Shown here one piece after another: positions 34,738 through 43,049 of a DNA stretch of 64,000 bases. The DNA lies in contig NZ_JAABNN010000009.1 in NCBI RefSeq assembly GCF_009928415.1, positions 1-64,000 of the forward strand, given 5' to 3'. The notes beneath the pieces are model-generated. The model was not told the origin of the DNA. It searched no databases and saw only the letters and a program-made list of their open reading frames with translations. Source of the stretch: Bacillus sp. USDA818B3_A. GTDB taxonomy: Bacteria > Bacillota > Bacilli > Bacillales > Cytobacillaceae. Positions within the stretch are counted from its first letter, which is position 1, and the number at the start of each line of letters is the position of its first letter. A program made the translations under genes and the position numbers.

Positions 34738-37677
34738 ATGCTTAAAACAAGGTTTATCAAATTACAGACAACTAAATTAGGGGATGGCCGTTTTCTTTTG
34801 ACAGCCCAAGATGAACGGGGGAAATATATGAACCCGTTTAGATGGAAGAACCTCGTTTTTAGCAGCCATGAAGAAAGCTTTTTTGGCACACTACTCGAGA
34901 CGGAAACTGTTCATGATGTGGAAGGTGTTGTCGTCAGCAGCTGGCAGCTCGTCTCGTTGTTTGCTAAGGAATCGTTCAATCGGTATATAGATTGGGATTG
35001 GAACGAGCAATCTGAGATCTGTCTTGCCTCTGCACTCACACTCTATGAGGGTATTGTGGAGAAGGATTGGCTCCCAGATTTCTCTGTATGGGAACATGGT
35101 GATTTCCGCTGGAAGCTTCCGGAAAGGGTCAAGGATGAATTTGATTCCTCTTTCTGGGATCAGCCAATCGAGAATGATACTGAAAGCTTAGTAAGCGCTA
35201 GTAGTGAGCTCGGCACAACGAAAGACTATATTTCTGATTTATATAATCATGCTTTGGATGCCTATTTGACCCGAAATGCGGCCATGAAAGAATTATTTGG
35301 TCCGAAGCTGGATCTATTACGAAAGCAAGATATATCCGGCGTAGAGCTTGCCCGTTACTTTGATGAAAACAGCTGGCTTGAGTGGGTAGGAATAAAGGAA
35401 AGCGACACCCCATTTACCATTGGGCTGCGGCTGGAGGAACCTTTGGATGGAGAGGGTCCTTGGAGATTAGACGTATTCTTGCGGGGTAAGAAAAATGTGG
35501 ATGATATTTATGATGTGGAAGGAATCCGGAAAATCCCTGCCAAGTGGCGCCCATTTTTAGACAAGGTAGATGAAGAGCGCGCCCGCTGGGCCCGATTAAT
35601 TCCTTGGCTTGCGGAGGATGGCTTTTTTAAGACCCACCTGACTGAGGAAGAAGCGTGGATGTTTTTAACAGATGCCAGTGAAACCCTAGTCGCACTCAAT
35701 GTCGAAATCCTCCTTCCTTCGTGGTGGCAGGCGATGAAGAACGCCAACTTAAAGGTAAAAGCTTCATTGAAGGGATCATCCAGCCATCGGCCATCCTTCG
35801 TTGGACTTCAGGCCATGCTTGATTTCAATTGGCGGTTTTCAATGAATGGCGTGGACTTATCGGAAGAAGAGTTTGGACAGTTGGTTGAGGAAAAGCGCAG
35901 GCTCGTGTATATCCGCGGCCGCTGGGTGAAGCTCGACCCGCAGTTTATCAGGCAAATACAGGATTTAATGAAACGGGCCGAAAAAGAGGGCTTGCATGTC
36001 CGCGATTTGCTCGAGCAAGAGCTGGGTGATTCTGCAGCCAGTGAGGAGGAACTTGAAAATCCAAAGGCATTTGCGAAGATCCAAATTGAGCTCAATCGCC
36101 AATGGAAGCAGATGGTCAAGATGCTATCGGAGGTTCACGAAATCCCGCTCGAGTCAGTTCCGGAAGGATTAAACGGCGAACTCCGCCCATACCAGCAGCT
36201 CGGCATGAGCTGGCTCTGGTTCCTGCGCCAATTCGGCTTCGGCGCCGTCCTAGCCGACGACATGGGCCTCGGCAAAACCGTCCAGCTCATCTCCTACCTT
36301 TTGAAGGTGAAAAACGAGGATACCTTAGAAATGGTGCCTGACACCGTTAGCACTACCAAGCGTAAGAAAAGTGCTGATGAGACGGAGACGGCTCCGAAGG
36401 CTAAGGTCCCTACAAAGGCTGCGTTGATTATCTGCCCTACGTCTGTACTGGGGAACTGGCAGAAGGAGCTGGAACGGTTTGCGCCAGAGATGAAAGTGTA
36501 TTTACACTATGGTTCGAACCGCCTCAAGGAAGAAGCTTTCGCGGAACAGGTCCAAGATGCCGATGTGGTGTTGACCTCGTATGGAATAAGCCACCTTGAT
36601 TCGGATGAGTTTGAGTCGGTGATTTGGGGTTCGATCGCCATCGATGAGGCGCAAAACATTAAGAACGCTCAAACTAAGCAATCGAAAGCAGTAAGGCGGC
36701 TGCGCGGCCGACACCATATCGCCTTAACAGGGACGCCGATGGAAAATCGCCTCACAGAGCTATGGTCAATTTTTGATTTTACCAATCACGGCTACCTTGG
36801 CAGCCTGGGGCAATTCCAGAAGCGCTTCGTCATTCCGATTGAGAAAGACGAGAAGAAGGAAAAGGTCCAGCAGCTGCAGTCCCTGATTCGTCCATTCTTG
36901 CTGCGCCGGACGAAAAAAGACGAAGAAGTGGCTCTTAACCTTCCTGATAAGCTTGAGCAGAAAGAATACTGTCCACTTACAGCTGAACAGGCTTCGCTGT
37001 ATGAACAGCTTATTCATGATACATTTGCGGAGATTGAAAAGTTAACGGGCTTCGAGCGTAAAGGATTAATCTTACAGATGCTGAGCCGATTAAAACAGTT
37101 ATGTAACCATCCGGCTCTCTATTTAAAGGAGCAGAGAACTAGCCGCGAGCTCATGGATCGTTCGAATAAGCTGGAAAAGCTGGTCGAACTGGTTGATGCT
37201 GTCCTGGATCAAGGCGAGAGCTGTTTGATTTTCACGCAGTATATTGAAATGGGAGAAATGATTAAGAGTACGTTGAAGAAAAAGTTTGGCGTCGATGTGC
37301 CGTTCTTGAACGGCAGTGTGCCAAAGGTACAGCGTGACGAGATGATTGAACGGTTCCAGAACCAGGAGTTCCCTGTGTTCTTGTTATCGTTGAAGGCTGG
37401 CGGAACTGGATTGAACCTTACGGCCGCCAATCATGTCATCCACTATGACCGCTGGTGGAATCCGGCAGTCGAGAATCAGGCCACTGACCGGGCATATCGG
37501 ATTGGCCAAACAAGGTTCGTTCATGTTCATAAGCTTATTTGTACGGGTACGCTGGAAGAAAAAATTGATGCGATGCTGGAGAAGAAGCAATTCCTAAACG
37601 ACCAAATAATCACCAGTGAAAACTGGCTTACTGAGCTCTCTACTGATGAACTAAAAGATCTTGTTTATTTAGGGTAA
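34738..37677 (+). CDS. ywqA: SNF2-family DEAD/DEAH helicase (YwqA-like)
   Basis: A 979-residue Swi2/Snf2 ATPase. An N-terminal bacterial SNF2-associated region (to about 430) precedes the helicase core: Walker A DDMGLGKT near 506, DEAQ box near 635, LTGTPMENRL near 660, LIFTQY near 825, and motif VI QATDRAYRIGQ near 914. It should translocate on double-stranded DNA without unwinding and remodel protein-DNA complexes. The partner SWIM protein (26222-27853) is separated from it by the iron cassette and the phosphoesterase. The ATG has AAGGGG eleven bases upstream. Confidence 0.93.
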   Translation: MLKTRFIKLQTTKLGDGRFLLTAQDERGKYMNPFRWKNLVFSSHEESFFGTLLETETVHDVEGVVVSSWQLVSLFAKESFNRYIDWDWNEQSEICLASALTLYEGIVEKDWLPDFSVWEHGDFRWKLPERVKDEFDSSFWDQPIENDTESLVSASSELGTTKDYISDLYNHALDAYLTRNAAMKELFGPKLDLLRKQDISGVELARYFDENSWLEWVGIKESDTPFTIGLRLEEPLDGEGPWRLDVFLRGKKNVDDIYDVEGIRKIPAKWRPFLDKVDEERARWARLIPWLAEDGFFKTHLTEEEAWMFLTDASETLVALNVEILLPSWWQAMKNANLKVKASLKGSSSHRPSFVGLQAMLDFNWRFSMNGVDLSEEEFGQLVEEKRRLVYIRGRWVKLDPQFIRQIQDLMKRAEKEGLHVRDLLEQELGDSAASEEELENPKAFAKIQIELNRQWKQMVKMLSEVHEIPLESVPEGLNGELRPYQQLGMSWLWFLRQFGFGAVLADDMGLGKTVQLISYLLKVKNEDTLEMVPDTVSTTKRKKSADETETAPKAKVPTKAALIICPTSVLGNWQKELERFAPEMKVYLHYGSNRLKEEAFAEQVQDADVVLTSYGISHLDSDEFESVIWGSIAIDEAQNIKNAQTKQSKAVRRLRGRHHIALTGTPMENRLTELWSIFDFTNHGYLGSLGQFQKRFVIPIEKDEKKEKVQQLQSLIRPFLLRRTKKDEEVALNLPDKLEQKEYCPLTAEQASLYEQLIHDTFAEIEKLTGFERKGLILQMLSRLKQLCNHPALYLKEQRTSRELMDRSNKLEKLVELVDAVLDQGESCLIFTQYIEMGEMIKSTLKKKFGVDVPFLNGSVPKVQRDEMIERFQNQEFPVFLLSLKAGGTGLNLTAANHVIHYDRWWNPAVENQATDRAYRIGQTRFVHVHKLICTGTLEEKIDAMLEKKQFLNDQIITSENWLTELSTDELKDLVYLG

Positions 37678-37735
37678 TCTAGTTGCCGTGACTGTGCCGC
37701 CATGGCAACGTTACTACTGTGATGGAATGAGTAAT

Positions 37736-37806
37736 GGTGACAGGCACCATATCGCCGCGAGGCCAACATTACTATTGTGATGAAATGAGAAACGGTGACA
37801 GGCACC
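37736..37806. repeat. two GGTGACAGGCACC elements in 58-bp tandem
   Basis: Elements at 37736-37748 and 37794-37806 with related upstream flanks (GCAACGTTACTACTGTGATG and CCAACATTACTATTGTGATG). Confidence 0.9.
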
Positions 37807-37837
37807 GGGATGATTCTAAGAGTCATCCCTTTTTTTA
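37807..37837 (+). terminator. terminator of the SNF2 gene, inside the 3' end of the convergent gene
   Basis: Seven-bp stem GGGATGA/TCATCCC with eight T on the plus strand. The last codons of the convergent DUF1835 gene lie within it. Confidence 0.8.
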
Positions 37838-38505
37838 ATTAATTGTTGGTTTTGCCGCTGATGTTTGATTATTTCTAGGTATTGTGTATCTCCTAAGCCG
37901 TATTCTTTGAATTTATTTATTAATTGAAATACAAGGGCTTCTTCTGGAACATCCCCATGTTCTTCGATATATCGGATAAGATCACTGTCTTCGTGAAGGT
38001 AGTTTAAATAAAGCTCTACTCCTCTTTTTAATGGAGCTGGATAAATATTTTCCGGCAGCTTTTTATGAATCATCACTTGTTCGTAGATGGCAAAATATCC
38101 TTTTGCATTTACCACAAAATGACTAATAGGTACGAACTTATCACCAACTAAATAGATTTCAACTGCCTCTGTATAATCTATCTGATCTAACCAAGCAAGA
38201 ACGGTAAGGAGATTGATTTGGCAGAACATATCTTCATCAAACCATAATACGATATCCGTAAATTCTCTGTTAAATAGAGGCTGCAACGGTTTTAGTGTGT
38301 GATTTATATAATCTTCTTCCGTTACATGATGAACTTCCGAACGGCTATGGATGAATTCTTTTGAAAACAACTCCTCACTGGTGTCCCCATAACACATAGC
38401 CTCATTAAAAGGGACTATCCTTTCCCCTTTCAGAAAATCTGTCTCTTTGTAAAAGTCATACATTGCTTGTCCGTTTAAGATATGCAGCATCTGTTTCTGG
38501 CTCAT
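37816..38505 (-). CDS. DUF1835-like protein
   Basis: A 229-residue soluble protein resembling the DUF1835 family: LHILNGQAMYDFYK at the N-terminus, PFNEAMCYGD, FIHSRSEVHHVTEEDY, and the LWFDEDMFCQINLL stretch near 95. Function is unknown; the family is common in Firmicutes and sometimes linked to DUF3658. ATG 38505 is chosen because AAGGGG lies eight bases upstream. It is divergent from the YkgA-like gene, with about 100 bases between them. Confidence 0.75.
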   Translation of the reverse strand: MSQKQMLHILNGQAMYDFYKETDFLKGERIVPFNEAMCYGDTSEELFSKEFIHSRSEVHHVTEEDYINHTLKPLQPLFNREFTDIVLWFDEDMFCQINLLTVLAWLDQIDYTEAVEIYLVGDKFVPISHFVVNAKGYFAIYEQVMIHKKLPENIYPAPLKRGVELYLNYLHEDSDLIRYIEEHGDVPEEALVFQLINKFKEYGLGDTQYLEIIKHQRQNQQLIKKRDDS

Positions 38506-38612
38506 CAAGATAACCCCTTCTTTGTTTATTGCTTGGTTCATCGGTTATTCGTTTACTCCGAACCTCGATAGGGAATATTATAATGGAATTTCGCTCGTCA
38601 AGGAGGAAAAAT

Positions 38613-39473
38613 ATGCAAAATGAAACACAATACATAAAGAGCTCTTGTTTTAGTGAGTATGACACGTTAAAAAAGGTGGTTCTGTGTTCACCCACATTTA
38701 TGACCATCCGTGAACCGATCAATGAGACTCAAAAACAATTTTTAAAAGAAAACATTGATACCGAACTGGCTAAAAAACAACATCAACAACTCGTCCAGAC
38801 GCTAGAGGAAAACGGTGTGGAAGTACTATTAGTCACTCCTTCCGAAAAGTTCCCCGAACAAGTATTTACACGTGACATTGGGTTTACGCTTGGAAATCAA
38901 GTTTTTGTCGCCCATATGGCACATGATGTTCGGAAAGGCGAAGAACAACCGTTAATCGATCTACTTGAGAAGGAACAAATCACCTATACCAACCTTTTGG
39001 AAGACAAGATTGAAGGCGGCGATGTATTAATTGACCGAAACACTATTTATATCGGCGTAAGTAACCGAACCAATGAAACAGCCATTGAACATTTACAAAG
39101 CTTATTGCCAACGTTTGAAGTTGTTCCTATCCCATTCACCGATACCTATCTTCATTTAGATTGTGTTTTTAATATACTTTCCGAAGAGGATGCATTAATT
39201 TTCCCAAGTGAAATCCATGAGGAGAAATTAGAATTGCTTGCTTCCCGCTATAATTTAATTAAAGTATCAGAAGAAGAACAGGCCACTCTGGGAACCAATG
39301 TCCTTTCAATTGGAAACAAGCGGGTGTTAAGTTTGCCTATCAACAAGGAAGTAAACAAACAGCTCAGGGAACGCGGCTATGAAGTGATTGAGGTGGATAT
39401 TAGTGAAATTATTAAATCCGGCGGTGCCTTCCGCTGCTGTACGATGCCGATATTGAGAGAGACTCCACAATAA
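38613..39473 (+). CDS. ykgA: amidinotransferase-fold hydrolase (YkgA/DDAH-like)
   Basis: A 286-residue enzyme of the arginine deiminase/dimethylarginine dimethylaminohydrolase superfamily. The guanidine-binding TRDIGFTLGN is near residue 90, the EGGDVLID strand near 140, the catalytic His is in HLDCVFNIL near 180, and the catalytic Cys is in GGAFRCCTMPI near the C-terminus. It probably hydrolyses an arginine-like guanidino compound; the substrate is not determined. AAGGAGG lies upstream of the ATG at 38613; the longer frame to 38529 runs into the divergent gene's leader. Confidence 0.85.
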   Translation: MQNETQYIKSSCFSEYDTLKKVVLCSPTFMTIREPINETQKQFLKENIDTELAKKQHQQLVQTLEENGVEVLLVTPSEKFPEQVFTRDIGFTLGNQVFVAHMAHDVRKGEEQPLIDLLEKEQITYTNLLEDKIEGGDVLIDRNTIYIGVSNRTNETAIEHLQSLLPTFEVVPIPFTDTYLHLDCVFNILSEEDALIFPSEIHEEKLELLASRYNLIKVSEEEQATLGTNVLSIGNKRVLSLPINKEVNKQLRERGYEVIEVDISEIIKSGGAFRCCTMPILRETPQ

Positions 39474-39476
39474 ACA

Positions 39477-39525
39477 CAGCCATTCGGACCGGACGAGTCA
39501 TTTTTACGGTCCGAATGGCTGTTTT
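39477..39525 (+). terminator. terminator of the YkgA-like gene
   Basis: Fifteen-bp perfect stem CAGCCATTCGGACCG and its complement, then TTTTATC. Confidence 0.88.
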
Positions 39526-39538
39526 ATCTAAATCCTTA

Positions 39539-39618
39539 GAGCAATTCTACAAAGATCATGCTGAATTCTACAAAATGAAGAATAATTCTACGAAAATTAT
39601 TGTAATTCTACATTTCCT
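39539..39618. repeat. ATTCTAC repeat array
   Basis: Four copies of AATTCTACRAA-type sequence at about 20-base spacing in the gap after the YkgA-like gene. Confidence 0.65.
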
Positions 39619-39708
39619 CGCTTGCATTCAACAATAATTGCAAATCCATTACCAAACTCCTTCCCACCCTTAATCCCTCTAAGTTTTTATAAAACTTTTA
39701 AAAAAAAT

Positions 39709-39733
39709 GTTTGATTACAAGCAGCCCGGGTAC
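39709..39733 (+). promoter_or_regulatory. sigma-B-type promoter of the KGG gene
   Basis: GTTTGA-N13-GGGTAC against the B. subtilis consensus GTTTAA-N12-15-GGGTAT, about 55 bases before the start. Confidence 0.75.
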
Positions 39734-39788
39734 ATAAATAATGTAAGTCAAATAGCAATTCCAAATATCACGTAGGAGGGATTTTATT

Positions 39789-40064
39789 ATGGCAAACAAA
39801 AAAGATGACAAAGGTAAAATGACAGTAGAAGAAGCAGGCCGCATGGGCGGAGAAGAAACTTCACGTACACATGACAAAGAGTTTTACCAAGAAATTGGGC
39901 GTAAGGGTGGAGAAGCCACCTCTGAGAACCACGACAAAGAATTCTATCAAGAAATTGGACGCAAGGGCGGAGAAGCCACCTCTAAGAACCATGATAAAGA
40001 ATTTTATCAGGAAATCGGAGAAAAAGGCGGAAAGGCCCGGGCAGAACAGCGGGATGACGATTAA
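39789..40064 (+). CDS. KGG-repeat general stress protein (GsiB-like)
   Basis: A very hydrophilic 91-residue protein with three tandem 20-residue repeats, HDKEFYQEIGRKGGEATS, preceded by a half repeat with MGGEETS. KGG-motif proteins such as GsiB are LEA-like hydrophilins thought to protect proteins during desiccation and salt stress. The sigma-B-type promoter upstream fits. AGGAGG precedes the ATG. Confidence 0.9.
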   Translation: MANKKDDKGKMTVEEAGRMGGEETSRTHDKEFYQEIGRKGGEATSENHDKEFYQEIGRKGGEATSKNHDKEFYQEIGEKGGKARAEQRDDD

Positions 40065-40079
40065 AGCTAGTATATAAAG

Positions 40080-40108
40080 GGGAGGAGATCATTCTTCTCC
40101 CTTTTCTT
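40080..40108 (+). terminator. terminator of the KGG gene
   Basis: Eight-bp stem GGGAGGAG/CTTCTCCC with one G-T pair and a CTTTTCTTT tail. Confidence 0.75.
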
Positions 40109-40231
40109 TATACCCTCCTTCCCATCTCCTCCACCCCCCCGCAAATCTTTTAATCTTATTTTCAGACAAATCTATCCATAAAAATGGTAAAATAAACTTC
40201 ATAGATAGAATGCAGGAGTTGGACCTTAATC

Positions 40232-41311
40232 ATGAACCCTACATTACTTAATTTACACAGAAAACGTTTGGAATGGGCCTATAAGGCAAAAGAGGATTTC
40301 CTTCATCATCTAGATGGAGAACTGATCGACACAATCGAAGACTTGTTGCATCTTCTGCAGACCGAACTTGAAAATCCAAACGAACTCTCTTTCAGCCGTC
40401 TCCAGAAATTTTTTCAAAAAGCGGGAGAGGAAATGGAATTGGAGCTTAACAATTATGAAAAACAACTTGAACCGTATGAGCTGTTAATCACCAAACAATC
40501 TTTTCTCATCGATCGTAAAAAGGAAGAATCCCAACTGGAAGAGGAAGGATTTACAAACGAAATTGATGACTATAACCGATTTCTCAAACAAATTGAACTG
40601 AAAAGTACGGATCCCGTCGATATTTCGTTATTGGTGGATGATACCATTGAGTATACTCCCCATGACCGGAAAGCCAGCCTCATCAATGACGATACAGCTA
40701 GATTGCAGACTTCGGTGGAAAGAGATTTAGGGACCTCCCTTCTTATTCTCAAACAGGAAGCTAGTTATTTTAAAATAGAGCTAACACAGCCTTTAGAGCT
40801 TCCCTTCGTCCCTCCGATTCCGCCGATCGAGCAAAAAATTGATGCCTTCTGGTTTAAGGGTACCTATGAAAAGGCCCTGTCCAGCATGCGCTCCCAAGCA
40901 CATGACTGGGTGACGGAAATGTATCAAAACTATAATCGTTTATTAACATCAATATTACAGGAAGTAACTGCCCGAAAAGAACAAGTGATCAAAGAGGCTG
41001 AGGCATCTAAGCGTGGCTACCGACAAAAAATAAACACTCTAGAAAATGAATTAACTACAATCCAAACGGAAGAAGCTAGGCTTAAAACCCGCTATCTAAA
41101 TGCCTGTGAATTAAGGAAGCAATTCCATGAGCATGCCGCTGATTTACAAGGCTATTTGATCAAACATTGGCTGGCGTTTAAGGAGGAGTTGCAGCAGCAA
41201 TTCCTGTATGGCGACGCAGAAAGTCGATTTCTTGCGGCACACTATTTACAGCTTTTACGGCAAGACGGTGAGAGGATTATCGAATCTTTAAATAGAGGAG
41301 GCGATGTATAG
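40232..41311 (+). CDS. coiled-coil protein of unknown function, 359 residues
   Basis: A soluble, charged protein with no signal peptide. Long helices rich in Glu, Lys and Leu at about 45-125 and 225-300 predict coiled coils; a proline-rich ELPFVPPIPPIEQ segment sits near 200. No family is recognised. Its stop codon directly abuts the next start (TAG then ATG), so the two genes form an operon and their products may interact. AGGAG lies 13 bases before the ATG, a loose spacing. Confidence 0.7.
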   Translation: MNPTLLNLHRKRLEWAYKAKEDFLHHLDGELIDTIEDLLHLLQTELENPNELSFSRLQKFFQKAGEEMELELNNYEKQLEPYELLITKQSFLIDRKKEESQLEEEGFTNEIDDYNRFLKQIELKSTDPVDISLLVDDTIEYTPHDRKASLINDDTARLQTSVERDLGTSLLILKQEASYFKIELTQPLELPFVPPIPPIEQKIDAFWFKGTYEKALSSMRSQAHDWVTEMYQNYNRLLTSILQEVTARKEQVIKEAEASKRGYRQKINTLENELTTIQTEEARLKTRYLNACELRKQFHEHAADLQGYLIKHWLAFKEELQQQFLYGDAESRFLAAHYLQLLRQDGERIIESLNRGGDV

Positions 41312-42007
41312 ATGGCGCACCAAACCAATCTCCCTGCACAAAGTGAATATGAAAATGCAGTGAATGAATTAAAGAAGTTGAATGAAGACATTTTTTACGG
41401 TGATTTTAAGGAAAAACTGAACACATTAGAAAACAGAAACAAAGAGTTGTTGGAAAAATCCGTCACCACCATTGATTCCGTTTCAAATGAAATTGCGGAA
41501 TTTACCCGTGAGCTGATGATTTCAGCCGAAAATAACCGTAAATTTTTGGAGCAAAATGAGGAGTATTTCACTCTCACCAAAGATGACTTAGCAAAAACCG
41601 AAGAAAAATTAGCTTCTCATGTCACTGCCCTATTGGCAATGGATAACCGTTTGCAGCAATTGCAGCAGTCGTATAAGGAAATGTTCCATAAGCATTCGGA
41701 GTCGATCAATAGCATTCTCGTCGTTCGGGAAGAAGCTCTTATCAATAAGGTGATTTATCAGCTAGAGAGTTTGACCCATAAACAACTTGAGCAGCTGGAA
41801 TCCTACAAAGCAGACATTGAGCAATTGCAGGATCAAGTAGAGATGATGGCTAAACAAACGAATGATAAACTCCACTCTCTTTCGGATCAGGCGACCCGCA
41901 AGGATGACCTGGCCAAACTGGAGAAAAGAAGCGCGCGTAAGATGAATTTACTATTAGGCGTTGTCGCAGTGGAAGCAATCTTAATTGGTATTGGGTTTTT
42001 TGTTTAG
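41312..42007 (+). CDS. tail-anchored coiled-coil protein, 231 residues
   Basis: Residues about 10-205 are almost wholly predicted coiled coil; the C-terminus is a single membrane helix (NLLLGVVAVEAILIGIGFFV) preceded by KKRSARK-like basic residues (KLEKRSARK), so the coiled coil faces the cytoplasm. It follows the 359-residue gene without a gap, with GAGGAGG upstream inside that gene. No family is recognised; a membrane scaffold is an inference from shape. Confidence 0.7.
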   Translation: MAHQTNLPAQSEYENAVNELKKLNEDIFYGDFKEKLNTLENRNKELLEKSVTTIDSVSNEIAEFTRELMISAENNRKFLEQNEEYFTLTKDDLAKTEEKLASHVTALLAMDNRLQQLQQSYKEMFHKHSESINSILVVREEALINKVIYQLESLTHKQLEQLESYKADIEQLQDQVEMMAKQTNDKLHSLSDQATRKDDLAKLEKRSARKMNLLLGVVAVEAILIGIGFFV

Positions 42008-42101
42008 GTACTGGGGGTTGTCCGAAAAATGGACAGCTCCTATTTTTGTGAAATGGGACGTTTCTTACTATAATGCATCCTCCACTCCCCCACTCTGGTA
42101 A

Positions 42102-42127
42102 GTTTTACCTGTCATAATATAGGGTAC
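42102..42127 (+). promoter_or_regulatory. sigma-B-type promoter of the DJ-1/PfpI gene
   Basis: GTTTTA-N14-GGGTAC, about 35 bases before the start codon. Confidence 0.7.
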
Positions 42128-42162
42128 ATTAATAGTGAGTTTTAGAAAAGGAGTGGATAGCT

Positions 42163-42678
42163 ATGAGCAAAAAAATTGCTGTGGTAGTAACAGATCATTT
42201 CGAGGATTCCGAATATACCGAGCCGGTGCAGGCCTTTAACGAGCGCGGGTTTGAGGTTACTGCGATTGAAATGGAAAAGGGCAAAACGGTGAAAGGCAAA
42301 CAGGGAAGCAGTGAGGTGGTCATCGATCAAAGTATTGATGATGTCTCTCCTGAGGACTTTGATGCACTTTTCATTCCAGGCGGATTTTCACCGGATATTC
42401 TCCGGGCGGACGAGCGCTTTGTGCAATTCGCGAAAGCGTTTATGGATGCTAAAAAACCTGTGTTGGCCATCTGCCACGGACCTCAGCTGCTCATTACAGC
42501 GGAAACACTTGATGGGCGTGATGTCACTGGATATAAGTCGATACATGTGGATCTAAAAAATGCCGGCGGTAATTTGCATGACAAAGAAGTGGTTGTGTGC
42601 CAAAATCAGCTGGTGACGAGCAGACAGCCGGAGGACATACCGGTGTTTATCCAAGAATCTTTGCGAATACTAGGCTAA
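42163..42678 (+). CDS. DJ-1/PfpI family protein (YraA/YfkM-like)
   Basis: A 171-residue class I glutamine-amidotransferase-like protein with the nucleophile-elbow Cys104 in AICHGPQ and the acidic partner region IPGGFSPD. B. subtilis relatives are general stress proteins proposed to repair glycated or aldehyde-damaged molecules. The sigma-B-type promoter upstream supports a stress role. AAAGGAG lies before the ATG. Confidence 0.9.
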   Translation: MSKKIAVVVTDHFEDSEYTEPVQAFNERGFEVTAIEMEKGKTVKGKQGSSEVVIDQSIDDVSPEDFDALFIPGGFSPDILRADERFVQFAKAFMDAKKPVLAICHGPQLLITAETLDGRDVTGYKSIHVDLKNAGGNLHDKEVVVCQNQLVTSRQPEDIPVFIQESLRILG

Positions 42679-42682
42679 GGAA

Positions 42683-42713
42683 AAGGCAGTGGGACCATCC
42701 CGCTGCCTTATTT
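42683..42713 (+). terminator. terminator of the DJ-1/PfpI gene
   Basis: AAGGCAGTGGG paired with CCCGCTGCCTT (one mismatch) and a TTATTTAAG tail. Confidence 0.7.
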
Positions 42714-42791
42714 AAGATAAAGTCAGCTAGATTTTTTTGTCTGAATCCCCTTGTTTCAAAATCTAATATTATTTAAAGATTTGTTCATACT

Positions 42792-42910
42792 TTGTTCATC
42801 TGTACCGGGTATTATAAACCTATGAAACAGATTTACCTCTTTTTCATGAATGACCCCCTTTTAATTATATATTTTTTGATCCAGCCGCTCGTCGGCTGGA
42901 TATTTTTTTG
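42792..42910 (+). ncRNA. candidate small RNA A with CCCCCTTTT tract
   Basis: TTTGTTCAT, then TATTAT (42810-42815), a C-rich single-stranded tract ACCCCCTTTT (42853-42862), and a terminator ATCCAGCCG/CGGCTGGAT with a T run (42879-42910). The transcript would be about 90 bases. The same order of parts is found at 56182-56269. A 37-codon frame crosses it but has no ribosome binding site and runs through the terminator, so coding is unlikely. Confidence 0.55.
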
Positions 42911-42969
42911 CCTGAACATAGTGAAAAAATGGTAAATGGTGACAGGCACCATTAATCATCTGTTTGTGT

Positions 42970-42975
42970 TATAAT
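42970..42975 (+). promoter_or_regulatory. extended -10 of the purine permease gene
   Basis: TGTTATAAT (TATAAT at 42970-42975) 75 bases before the chosen start; no good -35 is seen. No purine riboswitch fold or its conserved loop sequences are visible in the leader. Confidence 0.5.
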
Positions 42976-43049
42976 ATCCCTCGGCATAAGTTAAATAAAT
43001 AAACTTGATGCGGGTGGGAGAGGGAAATCGCGAAAGTGTGATAATAATT

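Noticed and set aside
42821-42934. 37-codon frame across candidate small RNA A
   Set aside because: No ribosome binding site, and the frame runs through the terminator stem and T run.
42911-43049. Purine riboswitch before the NCS2 permease
   Set aside because: The conserved loop sequences and the three-way junction of the purine aptamer are not visible.
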